Made by a program: the position numbers and the translations under genes. Source: Silene conica (Eukaryota; Streptophyta; Magnoliopsida; Caryophyllales; Caryophyllaceae). From it: DNA of 64,000 nucleotides. Within the stretch, counting starts at the first letter, position 1; each line of letters begins with the position of its first letter. The notes beneath the pieces are model-generated. The model saw only the letters and a program-made list of their open reading frames with translations. It was not told the DNA's origin and made no database searches. The DNA lies in the NCBI GenBank assembly GCA_029255685.2, contig CM055315.2:48899705-48963704 (forward strand), in the 5' to 3' direction. Of this stretch, positions 11,320 to 21,425 are shown one piece after another.

Positions 11320-11849
11320 TTTTTTTTAAAAAGGCAACATCAAGGACAACGGTTTATTCAATAGTATGATGTATATTAACTTGTAATGCACATGGGCTTC
11401 GGTCAACAACCGATGTACAAAACATAAATGGACATCAGATTACAGCAAAAGAATGATGTGCATACATATGAAGGAGATCAGACATATTAAACCTCCGATG
11501 TGCATACATATGAAGGACATCAGACATATTAAACCTCCGATGTGCATACATATGAAGGACATCAGATGTGAGCTACAGAATGATATGCATAAGAATGAAG
11601 GACATCAGATTTATTAAACCTCCGATGTGCAATAACATATGGACATCAGATGTGAGCTAAAGTCTGATGTGCATAAGGATGATGGACATCAGACATATTA
11701 AACATCCGATGTGCATTATCAAATGGACATCGGTTGCACAACCGATGTCCTTGACACCCATAATGGACATCAGTGAACTCTACATCGGTTGCAAGTCCGA
11801 TGTCCTTGACCATAAAAGTCCGATGTCCTTAAGGCTTTCTGTAGTAGTG
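11320..11849 (+). repeat. CACTA-1 right subterminal repeat array
   Basis: A dense run of about 20 short motifs, ACATCAGA, ACATCGGT and CCGATGTGCAT, in both orientations. It includes a direct tandem of the unit CATATGAAGGA..ATCAGACATATTAAACCTCCGATG at about 11464-11560 and a variant to 11620. It closes with the inverted terminal repeat. It is the counterpart of the left zone and likely carries transposase-partner binding sites. Confidence 0.85.
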
Positions 11850-11852
11850 GAT

Positions 11853-12410
11853 GACAAGTTCAAATGTCATAGAGTCATATTTGATGACTAGTCTATCACA
11901 TAGACAGACTGTAAGAGACACTTTGTCGGGTAAAGTGCCCGCTTATAGAGTTCTGGAAATTTTAATAGCCCGGTCGTGGCAAGAGCTGCTTTAGTATTCT
12001 TATGAGTCAATTCTTAGACTAAAAGACTACTCACCCAAGATGGCGCAGTTTCGGCATAGCGTTGATCCATTCTCTACGACTTTTCGTAACTGGACTCAAA
12101 TTGGAGTGTTTTGGGTTGTGTCTGACTGTTGCTAATTGAAGGGAGTAGTGCAATAGAAGTTGTCCACCCCTTTGTCAGGGTTGTTCAAATCTCAAGGCCA
12201 CTCGAGGAGAAGTTAACTAGAAATGCGTGGCCACGCTCGGAAGGTATCTATGGTAGATAATTCCGGTCAATAGTTAATCTCCAGATCGAGGAAACCACTC
12301 ACGATATGATCAAATGAAAGTACGACCTGAAAGACACCTTGCATTGAGTGGGAGATTGTAATAGGACAAGAGAATTGGTGACGCACACTTGTCGAGGACA
12401 AGTGGGAGAT
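11853..12410 (+). other. Copia E 3' untranslated region and polypurine tract
   Basis: Noncoding sequence resuming copia E after CACTA-1. It contains GGCCACTCGAGGAGAAGTTAAC, a block conserved in copia B (27690) and copia F (62420), and ends in two purine-rich tracts: TTGAGTGGGAGATTG at about 12343 and AAGTGGGAGAT immediately before the LTR at 12400-12410. The latter is the plus-strand primer site. Confidence 0.8.
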
Positions 12411-13657
12411 TGTTGGGAAATAGGTTCTCAACAATAGTGCGATCACATAATTAAATCTTATGACAAGAATGCGCAAGGGATGATACAAAATTATAGAGTC
12501 AACTGACCAACATTAATCAGTAATGATTGGCTAGCTAGAGTTTGACATTACTGTCGTATGACGATGGTGGTCAGTTGATCCCTTTAGGTCACACCTATAG
12601 GACAATTCCCTTAATTGATAAACTGATCAAACGTATATTGATACGCGTTCATCATATTCTTTAAACTCGTATATCGAGAAATCAGAGGTTAAATCTTAGT
12701 ATAAGATTTACGTTTGAAATTGAAACGTGTCAATTATCAAACATTGAACGATATTTATGAAATGTCGTAATTAGAATGAATCAGGCTATATATTCTTACA
12801 AGTGTTGTAAATCATGTTGACGATTATTGAAATAACCATTTTATACATAAGTAATTATCAATTACTAGTGAAATTGTTAAATATGATTTATTTAATTTAT
12901 AAATGATATTTATTTGATAAATATGCATTTTTAAATTAGAACAATTAATTTTATGTTGTGACATATTGTACAAAATGACATTTGATAAAATGGAGGTCCA
13001 TTTTATGTAATGGTGGTACCGGTTTTTTGGTAGTGGTAATTAAATGTGTTTTGTGTTTTAAGAACAGAAAAACACAATCACAAAACATGTTCCTTGAGAA
13101 CATTACCTTGAGCCAACCTATGTGTTTTTGGTAAGACAAAAGGCACTATTTGGTGCTCCCCATGATGGTTCACGACAATCACACCAAAATACAATCAAAT
13201 GAGAAGTGTTCAATACTACAAGTCATTCATTCTATCCTTAGCGTTTTCTAGTGTGAGAAATCTCAAATAAAATCCTCTCAAAATATTATCTAATAATATT
13301 TCCATATAATAAGATTATATATTTTAATAATACACTTGTTGTAGTATTCATATTAATTATTCTAATAAGAGATTAGTATAAAGTTTAAGCAAAACCGATT
13401 ATTACACCTAGCTAAGTGTAAGTTTCGTCTTTAAGGATTGTCTTGGGTGCATCTTGGAGGAGGTATCCTACATTGGATACTAAGGGTTGGAGGATCATCC
13501 TAGCACCGGTTTCGTCGAATTGTAAGCATTCGACTCCATTATTCCGCATAAGTATTAGCATGCATAAGATCTAAATAATATCTAATTAAAATGTTAATTA
13601 TCTATTTCATTAGTATGACTAAAAGTATTTTAGGGTTTGAGACCTTAGAACCTAACA
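12411..13657 (+). repeat. Copia E 3' LTR
   Basis: Begins TGTTGGGAAATAGG and ends GAACCTAACA; 1247 bp. The inverted relative at 41293-42576 (1284 bp) is the 5' LTR of copy E2. It is preceded by a polypurine tract and followed by AGGAC, then by Athila gag coding sequence. No gene inside. Confidence 0.93.
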
Positions 13658-15195
13658 AGGACCCGAGGAAGCACATGGAAATTTTCACAGACTACTGCTC
13701 CACCATTCCAACTTCTGCGACGATCACGCAGGATAAGATAAAGGAAGTCCTTTTTCCTTTCTCCTTATCCGACGGGGCTAGAGAATGGTACCGGGATTTG
13801 GATAAAGAAGCTGCAGAGATCACTGATTGGAAGTCCCTAGCTTTAGCCTTCTACAAGAAGTACTACCCACCATAGAAGACTAATGCTCTCCGTTCCCAGA
13901 TTACAAACTTCAAACAGTTTGGGACGGAGAACTTACATGAGTCTTGGACCGAAGCTTGTGAGAGCATGTCCTCACCATGGTTTCCAACCATGGTTCATAA
14001 GTGACCAGTTTTATAACGGGTTGTTTGATGACCACCGAGCCCTCCTTGATGCTGCTGCAAAGGGGAGGTTCCAAAAGGAGACCGAGGATGACAAGGGGTG
14101 GGGTATTATTGAGGAGATGGCTAATCATTGTGCGGAGTATCGAAATCCGAGGTCCGGGACGAGAACAATAGCCGGAATAAATACTGAGGGTGTTGAGGCT
14201 AAACTTGACAAGCTGGCTGCGAGGTTTGACCTTTGGGACAAACATGAAGAGGGGAGTCAACAGACGGTTCACCTACTTCAAAAGGGTGAACCATTGATGT
14301 GTGAAAGATGTGGAGGTGCTGGGCATTCTGCTGTTGAATGTCTAGCCGAGAAAGAGCAAGTGTTTTCCTTCCAACAGTTTCGTCAGGGAGGAGATTTTTA
14401 TAACCAGAACCAAGTTCACCCCAACCTAAGGTGGACTAGTCAAAATATGCCCAACCCAACCCCCCCACCAACACAAAACTATATCCCCCCTCACCGCAAC
14501 CAAAATAACTTTCAGAAGCCACCCCAATTCCAACCGTCACAAGCTAGTGCTTCGTCATCTGGAGGAAATTAAGAAATCGGAGAGTTAAAAACTCTAGTTC
14601 ATTCCTTGGCATCCCAAATGCAAGCTGGGAATGCGTCCATTAAGTTGCTGGAGTCGCAGATCGCTCAACTGGCGGTCAAGCAATCATCCCGACCCCAAGG
14701 GCAACTACCCTCTCAAACCGAACAACGAAATGAGACCATTAATATGGTAAGGCTGAGGAGTGGGTGTGAGAATGAGGGACCGAGGATTGGAATTGCTGAT
14801 TAGAATGGCGAGGAAATCAGAGTCGAAGAGGCTGTTATCGGAGATGTGTTCGATCGAGAAGTTGACAGAGCTCGATCGAACGGAAGCCAGGAAAATTCAC
14901 TCGATCGAGGAGTTGTCAGAGCTCGATCGAGTGAGGTTGACGAAGAGGTCCTCGATCGAGCAGTACCACTTGCTCGATCGAGCATAGCAGAGGAAAGGAT
15001 CACTCGATCGAGTGATCCGATGGCAGAAAGAACTCGATCGAGTGTTCTACAGACGAGAAAAGAAAAGCGTGAGCTAGAGCAGGCTGAGTACGAGAAGCAG
15101 AGTGCGGGAATATGGGCCGATATGAGAGATATCCCGTACCCGTCTAGATTAGTGGAGAAACGTTCGCCAAATTCGCGGATACGCTACGAGAATTA
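13658..15195 (+). pseudogene. Athila-type element I, gag (C-terminal two thirds), broken
   Basis: The sequence resumes the Athila/Tat Gag at EDPRKHMEIFTDYC directly after copia E. The first block (to 13875) contains the capsid motif LFPFSLSDGAREWYRDL, and a frameshift follows. The second frame (13940-14572) has LDKLAARFD and a CCHC knuckle (CERCGGAGHSAVEC, near 14300), then a Pro/Gln/Asn-rich tail. A stop at 14570 and another at 14801 split the rest (SQMQAGNASIKLLESQIAQL). The segment 14846-15196 carries eight CTCGATCGAG-like palindromes, translated as repeating LDR..RARSS peptides. The N-terminal third of this same gag is found inverted at 42577-42897. Confidence 0.85.
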
Positions 15196-15267
15196 AAGGT
15201 ACATGTTCCTTTTCTGGAATTATTGCTTAAGGTACCTTCTTATTTAAAGTTTATGCGTTAAATTCTG

Positions 15268-15451
15268 ATGCGCAAGCGTACTGTCGATGTTACCGAAACC
15301 GTTGCCTTGACGGAGGAATGTTATGCATTCCTCCAAAATAAGACCCCACCTAAGCTAGCCGACCCAGGTAGCTTCTCTATACCATGTCAAATAGGAACCC
15401 ACGTCATAGATAATGCGTTATGCGACCTAGGGGCGAGTGTTAGTGTGTTAC
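15268..15451 (+). pseudogene. Athila-type element I, protease start, truncated
   Basis: The frame reads PPKLADPGSFSIPCQIG then ALCDLGASVSVL, the typical Athila aspartic protease entry (CDLGAS; the catalytic Asp is in DLG). The coding sequence stops abruptly at 15451, where the LTR of element J begins. No continuation of element I is visible to the right of J in this window. Confidence 0.85.
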
Positions 15452-17030
15452 TGATGCGTGTATATTTTATGATGTTTTACATCTATTTTTACACGCATTT
15501 TGTCGCTCATTTACTATGTTGTAGCCTTTATTTCCCAAAAATTGTCTACTTTCCTATTTTTATGCTCTATTGCAGAATTATGCGGAAAAGAGACGATTTT
15601 ATACCAAATTTCTACCCTCGGGATTTTTGCACGACCAAGGAACGAGGAAAACTCAACTCAAGTCGCGAACCAAGTATCACAAAGTCAAACCAAGGCGAAA
15701 TCAAGACTGACGTACAGGAAAGTGGGTCGACCAACCTGCTACCTAGGTCGGTCGACCTGAGACTGCTATCTTAAAATCAGAAGTCCACCAAGCCCGACAA
15801 TAGGTCGACCGACCTCATCACCTGGTCGGTCGACCAGAGCGCAGACTCAGAGTTTTCCGCAAAGTTCATTCGCGTGATTAGGTCATTAGGAAACTTATGT
15901 TTTCCGCCTAATTAAGACCTAAATCGTGATTAGAGTATTATCAAGTTCTAATCTAGGATACTAGCAGCCAGTTTTTATCTTTATATTATTAGTATACAAT
16001 AGTTATTTCATATTACTCAATCATTGTTCTTTATTTTTACCTTCATTGTTTATCAATTTTTCCACGGATTCAATAAAGCTTTTGTTCTCTCTGCCTTAAT
16101 TCCTACTGCGGTAATTCCCCTCTTAATTTCAGTTTCAATATTGTTATCTTGTTAGAATTATTAGTATTCGGTTTAAGTTAGAATCCCAAAAGCCTTTGTT
16201 GTTATTGCATGTTTAGATTGATATTCACCACGAATTCTATGTTTATTATCGTTTTAATTGTTATTTCCGTATCCATGAGTAGCTAATTGCATATGTTAGG
16301 ATGTAGGGAGTAATATGCGTAGATGGTGCGAAACCCGAGACTGCCTGTAGCAGAGTTAGGTCGGCCGACCGGCTTAACTGGTCGGTCGACCTAGGTGTTT
16401 AGTCGGTCGATTGGAGTAGCTGGTCGGTCGACCAAACCGCGTATGTTTTCAGTTCTGTTTTATCTCGTCGACCATAGTATCCTATAATTATGAGGCTGAA
16501 ATGAGACTTATAGGATTTTAGTAATGACTTACCCAAGGTTGAAAGATATGGGAAGGGCATTGGTTAACATTTTAAGACGGCTAGGTTACTTAAGACTAAA
16601 AGGTATGTGACCTAGAAATTAGGAATCACCCTTATTGTTGACACCTAATAATTGTGAGACCTAAGAACTAATAGCATAGGCCGAAAGGAGCTATTAGGTA
16701 TCATAGACCGAAAGGATATGTTACACCCCTTACGCGACTGCAATACATGTTGACTTAGGATTTACACCATCATAGCTTTTTATTACCCGAACATCCTAAC
16801 ATCCTTTTTATTATAAGTTTACCCATTCTTAATTCTTGTTTTATTAGTGTCTTTTATTTTTTAGACTTAGTGACAACCAATCTAAACCCCCAAATTGTTA
16901 CCCTAAAAACGTTGACCTTAAACAATAAACACTCCCCACCTCTCTGTGGTTCGACCCTTGACTTACTCTATCTAGTTTAAGCTGAGGTTTTTTAAATATT
17001 ATCTTTGACACCCCTCAACGACGGGTGTCA
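15452..17030 (+). repeat. Athila-type element J, 5' LTR
   Basis: Starts TGATGCGTGT and ends ACGGGTGTCA, 1579 bp, immediately followed by a tRNA-Asp-type primer site. Its last 25 bases form an 8-bp-stem hairpin (TGACACCC / GGGTGTCA). It carries several GGTCGGTCGACC-type palindromes at 15725-15835 and 16361-16433. The 5' third resembles the element I LTR (43017-44480 read on the minus strand), including a shared GCAG.AATTATGC block. Confidence 0.88.
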
Positions 17031-17032
17031 AG

Positions 17033-17052
17033 TTTGGCGCCGTTGCCGGGGA
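17033..17052 (+). promoter_or_regulatory. Element J primer binding site
   Basis: TTTGGCGCCGTTGCCGGGGA two bases after the LTR. It complements the 3' end of tRNA-Asp as used by Athila/Tat retrotransposons to prime minus-strand synthesis. Confidence 0.85.
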
Positions 17053-17106
17053 GGTGACGCCAGTGTCTATTTTTTTTGTTTATGTTTTCCCTTTTCTTTT
17101 ACCGTC

Positions 17107-17895
17107 ATGACCATCGCCCCTTTCCCACAACTCGAGCATGAACCAATGGATATCTATTGTAGTAGATTAACCTCTTTCCTTTCTCAGTCTAACTATCCTG
17201 TTAGTATTGGGGAGGTTTGTCGTATCTTTTATGATGGAGTTACTGGTAAGACCTTGATCGAGATTGAGATAAATTGTGGATGGGATTTTTTAGACTTACC
17301 CTATGAGAAGCAATGGGAACTTCTCAAACACCTAATACAAGCCAGCGAAGATACGGACAGGTATGAGGGCGTTAATTTTAGTAACCCGGATTATTCTGTC
17401 GAGAGTGATCCTATCACTCCCGTTGCTGAAGATTCACTCATTCTTGATAAGGATGAGTATGATAGGTTACTTGACTCTCTTTCCCTCCCCGTTGATGATA
17501 CTGACTTGGATACAGCTGATGAGTTAGGAATTCACCCCTTGTCTGACCAACCTATTTTTGTAGGTGTTAGTAATGAACATGTTCCTGATACGTTTGAACC
17601 TTCGGTTAATGAACCTTGTTCTGTACAGGATTCAATTGTTAACATTTCTGATGTTTTTGATAATATTAGTGAATGTTATGTACAAGGAGCCTTTACAAAG
17701 GATCCTTCAGAGGCTTTGATGTGTTTTGAGACATGTGCAGGTGAATCCCTTGCTCAGGAGGCTGATTTGGATGCTCCAGAAATTACAACACTAAGTACAG
17801 AGTCCATAGGCGGTAGGAAGAGATATGTTCTCGATCGAGTAGTACCACTTACTCGATCAAATGATTTATTGCATTCCATAACACCATTAAATTAA
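17107..17895 (+). CDS. Leader reading frame of Athila-type element J, unknown function
   Basis: An uninterrupted frame of 262 codons from the first ATG after the primer site; the same frame is open through the LTR end, but a start inside the primer site is unlikely. The product is acidic (many Asp/Glu, runs such as DDTDLDTADE), with an N-terminal part reading LTSFLSQSNYPVS and CGWDFLDLPYEKQWELLKHL, and no zinc knuckle or enzymatic motif. Near its end it encodes VLDRVVPLTRSND from one CTCGATCGAG palindrome and a degenerate partner 22 bp on. I do not recognise the protein. It may be an extra or divergent gag-like frame of a non-autonomous Tat/Athila family. Element J is cut off right after the stop by the leader of element K. 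Confidence 0.55.
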   Translation: MTIAPFPQLEHEPMDIYCSRLTSFLSQSNYPVSIGEVCRIFYDGVTGKTLIEIEINCGWDFLDLPYEKQWELLKHLIQASEDTDRYEGVNFSNPDYSVESDPITPVAEDSLILDKDEYDRLLDSLSLPVDDTDLDTADELGIHPLSDQPIFVGVSNEHVPDTFEPSVNEPCSVQDSIVNISDVFDNISECYVQGAFTKDPSEALMCFETCAGESLAQEADLDAPEITTLSTESIGGRKRYVLDRVVPLTRSNDLLHSITPLN

Positions 17896-18178
17896 TCAAT
17901 TGCATTTCGCATCATATTAACATACTTTATTGCATTCCATTCCGTACCCCTTTCAATTCACAGTGCTCAAATATCCAAGTCTATTCCAACAATTCACATA
18001 TAGCAATACACGTCCCATATAAATCCCACACTCAACTCACCGGCGTCATTTAATAAATTTTTTATTTTTTTTTGAAAACTTTTGCAAATATTTGTTTTGG
18101 TCGGTCAATGTACGGGCGGTGAAGAGATATGAAGATCTAATCACCTATCCAAGAAGGAAACCCGCTCTGATACCACTT
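17896..18178 (-). other. Gypsy element K leader fragment with primer site
   Basis: Read on the minus strand, GTGGTATCAGAGCGGG at about 18160-18175 is a tRNA-Met primer site two to three bases after the LTR, followed by noncoding leader with a poly-T/A stretch (18055-18075). The leader is cut at about 17896 against element J, so the body of K is missing. Confidence 0.75.
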
Positions 18179-20930
18179 TGTATCACCCCCATAATCCTAT
18201 TCATTAGTAAATAGGGTTTTCAAGTAAAATTCGGATAATGGGTGTGTCACAATTAAACCAAATGTGGTAATAGTACCTAACCATGAAATAAAATAGGTAG
18301 ATGTCTAATGCAAAATTAAAATCCAAAGAGTAAAATACGATTACAACCAAATTTAAAGTTTGCGGAAGCGAAAATAAGTTCAACCATCCAAAAGAAAGAT
18401 AAAGTCTTTAAGCATTTGTGTTTGAATGAAACTATAAAGCGCGCTCTCCTGTGCATCCCACGACTAATTCCCATGAGTACCTGTTACACGATCTGCTCAC
18501 ACAATTTGTGATCACCGCAGGTCCCAACAAGGACAAAACAAATAAAAGGGTCAACAATAATATTGAGTAAGGTAAACAATCCGAATAAAGAATAAACGGA
18601 ATATAAAATCATACTTAAAAGACATTTTAAAATAATGTGTAACAAAAGTGTTTCGAAAGATTGAAAACAGAGTATCACAATTTCCACTGTTAGTTGAAGG
18701 GGAACAAATAATTTCAAATGATTAAGAACAACATAAGTGTTCCAAAATATTGAAATCCATATCCAACCTTTCAAGATAATTCCAAACCAAAGAAAACATT
18801 TCTTTCCAACAATTTCCACCGTCGGTATATACTTGGATAGAGGCCGTATGAAGAGGATCCCCTCGCCCTAAACCGGATAAGACGGGGTTCGCCAAATCAT
18901 GTACTAAACTGTCCTAGAATCCCGAGTGTGCACACCCCTCTAAGGGCCAACCCCAAAGAGGAAGATAAGAGGACGGGGTCTCGATCAACTAACCCCCATC
19001 AAAAGCTCTGTATAGGAAGTCCCTTATTATGGAACAACCTACCCCTCTACCAAAACCGTTTCAAACCAACATGATAATCCATTTCCAAATAACCAAGATA
19101 TTTCCTTCAAATTTGATAACTCATCATAAGCTTGTAGAAAAGCAAAACGGTTTTGGTTCCCAAAACTTTTAAAATCATAAACCACTTCTTTCCCTATTAA
19201 ACACAATCCCGTTTCAAAAGATCAGAACAAACAAATCTTTATCCATGATCATTTTGTAAAATGAATTCAACCAATATAAATATTTCAATACAACCAAAAG
19301 TCTTACCATGCAAGATAGTAACAAATCGTAACGGTTTAATAAGAGTCTACGGATAAGCGTTTCCCTTACCTTACGAGCGATTAAAGGTTAGAGAGCCTCT
19401 TCTATGAATCCCGACTCTACATAATATTTAAAATAATAGTTATTTATATGAACGACCATTACTAATCTACTTGTAGTAAATTATGCGATAACTATACTTT
19501 CTCGGTTTTTATAGATTTGAAACAGAAACTTTAAATCGTCATATCTCCTTCGTTACTAAATGTTTTGAGGTGAGACTAGTGGTGTTTGGTTCCTTAGTGA
19601 GTTGTCCATCTTTAATGGCTTGGTGGTAAGGGTCTAAAAATGTGTTTATGGGGTCCGAAGTTACCGTCTACCAAAGTTGGTCCAAAGGCGAGTCTTAAAA
19701 AGTTACGGGGTGGTAAATACTCTTAACATGTCGAAACTCGTCGAAACGAAAGTCTACTACACTTAGCATTCATTAAACTTTAACATGTGAAGATATGGGT
19801 CCCTGATTATATTTTTATGTATGACTAAATTACCCTTTTATGGAAATGTAAGCTTTTAACAAGTAAGACTAATTAAAACATTTTTCCAGAACACAACAGA
19901 AACTTGTAAAAATCATAATAAATCTAAAACGTCATATTTTTGTGCATAGATGGCTTTCATGGATTCCTTTATGAGTCTACAACATATTGTTAGCTATGCA
20001 TGTTGTCTCAAAAATGGGTTTATCAGATCTAAAAACGCGTTTTAAAAACAATGGTCAGAAACTGAGTTATGAAAAGTTTTACATCATAAATCCTTCTTAA
20101 CAAATCGAAACGAGTTGATTCCAAGTCCCATTATTATCTACATTCATAGTAGTTTAACATACTAAAAGTTTAGATACTGATTCATCTTGTAGATATGGTT
20201 TTATGACTCATTAAGTGAGATCTAGTGTTTTGACTAGACAGAAAACATGCTGTAGTATTTGATTTTTCATTTACAGATGGTGCATGCAATCGTCCTAATT
20301 TTTAGTGAGTGTTTTTATAGCAACTCAAGTAAAGTCCCACATTTTGTTTTTCTGAAAATACTCATTTTAACATGTGATTTCAGATCTACTACATGCATGC
20401 TACGTTTTTGACAAAATAACGGTTTTTACTATGTTCAATCCTTTGCATGCATGGTTGTAGATTCATAAGTTCAAATTTAGATGTTAGGTGATATGTGAGT
20501 GCATGTTAAAAAGTTATAAAATCAGATTTGAAGGGAAATGTAAGCTTACTTAGTGCTAGGCAAGATCTCCTCTTGTTCTTTCTTCTTCTCCCTCACGTTT
20601 TCCTCTCCTTCTCTCTATATATTTTTTGTTGTTGTTTGTGTGTGTGTGTGTGGGGAAAATGAAGAATGAAATCTGGTGGGGAGTTGAAAAGTGGTGTGGG
20701 AAAGGATGGAAACAAAGAGAAAATGGGACTTTGCATGTCTAGACAAGTGTCCTAATGCATAAGCCAAGTGTCTAGGCATGCATTGGTCCACATGTCTAGG
20801 CATGCATTGGTCAACGATTTTGTGACGGAAAACAATGCATGCGACGGTTTTACGTGTCTCTATTAAGCGATACTTGTTTAATCAATAAATTTCTCATTTT
20901 GTTTTATTGACGGATTTTACGGGTATTACA
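18179..20930 (-). repeat. Gypsy element K, long 5' LTR (reversed)
   Basis: On the minus strand it begins TGTAATACCCG (20930) and ends GGGGGTGATACA (18179), 2752 bp, with an adjacent primer site. No gene is recognisable; the longest frames (18484-18819) lack motifs. A GT-microsatellite occurs at about 20637-20653 and a short direct repeat CATGTCTAGGCATGCATTGG at 20755-20810. Length and ends fit a chromovirus or related gypsy family. Confidence 0.8.
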
Positions 20931-21410
20931 AATTTAAAATCCCGTGAATAACTTATAGCTAAATGGGTCGAATCACGAATCAGAATAAGGTAAGAGTGGA
21001 AAGCCCACTCTTACCCTATTCGAAAATTCGGCCGAGTGGTACATAAGGAGGAGACTTCTCCTTATGTCAGGTTACTCTGGTTTCACTGTAAAACAAATCT
21101 CAAAGAAAATTAGGGTTTGAGAGCATTCTTCTCCCATAACCCAGATCTCACATCTAAAACTCAAATAGGCTCTCCCTATATTGCAAGGCAGTTGGAGAGG
21201 ATTTCTAGCACACGCGGCATCGTCTCAATCTAAGTCTTGGGTGCAAGTTATAGGAGGGAATTTGTTTTAATTCCTGTTCTTAGGTCTTTCGCGCAAGGAC
21301 AAAAGGTTGTACTCTTTTTCATGCCTTTTTAATCTTATGACCATATTCACGACTGTAATTTTCATTATAATCTTGCAAGTTTAGGGCGAATACATGTTAT
21401 ATTCCCCACA
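20931..21410 (+). repeat. Copia B 5' LTR, 5'-truncated
   Basis: Corresponds to 28509-28988 of the 3' LTR and ends ATTCCCCACA. Missing the first 516 bp, which include the LTR start and probably the promoter. Confidence 0.93.
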
Positions 21411-21412
21411 AG

Positions 21413-21425
21413 TGGTATCAGAGCC
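21413..21425 (+). promoter_or_regulatory. Copia B primer binding site
   Basis: TGGTATCAGAGCC two bases after the LTR, complementary to the 3' end of initiator tRNA-Met, the standard primer of plant copia elements. Confidence 0.93.

Larger units (their letters stand above)
7566..11849 (+). mobile_element. CACTA-1, non-autonomous CACTA transposon with captured gene fragments
   Basis: The ends are CACTACTACAGAAA at 7566 and its inverted match TTTCTGTAGTAGTG ending at 11849, flanked by the 3-bp duplication GAT (7563-7565 and 11850-11852). That is diagnostic for the CACTA (En/Spm) superfamily. Subterminal zones hold many copies of GGACATCRG / CYGATGTCC motifs. The interior contains recognisable exons of three unrelated plant genes on the + strand (methyltransferase-like, FMP32/DUF1640-like, Ulp1 protease) and no TnpD/TnpA transposase, so it would depend on an autonomous partner. 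It inserted into the 3' region of copia E. Confidence 0.93.
5263..13657 (+). mobile_element. Copia element E, gag-only derivative carrying CACTA-1
   Basis: A copia element whose left end here begins inside gag, at the insertion site of LTR M. It has a gag tail, about 2 kb of noncoding sequence, the CACTA-1 insertion (7566-11849), a 3' region with polypurine tract AAGTGGGAGAT (12400-12410) and a complete 3' LTR (12411-13657). No protease, integrase or reverse transcriptase is present. Its target duplication AGGAC follows the LTR at 13658-13662. The partner copy of AGGAC lies beside the 5' LTR of the inverted copy E2 (42577-42581, read as GTCCT). Confidence 0.88.

Noticed and set aside
11464-11620. 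Tandem units in CACTA-1 considered as an independent satellite
   Set aside because: They consist of the same subterminal motifs and lie within the element ends, so they belong to the transposon.
20615-20803. Minus-strand frame in the K LTR
   Set aside because: Low-complexity GT/CA repeat and short direct repeats; no support as a gene.
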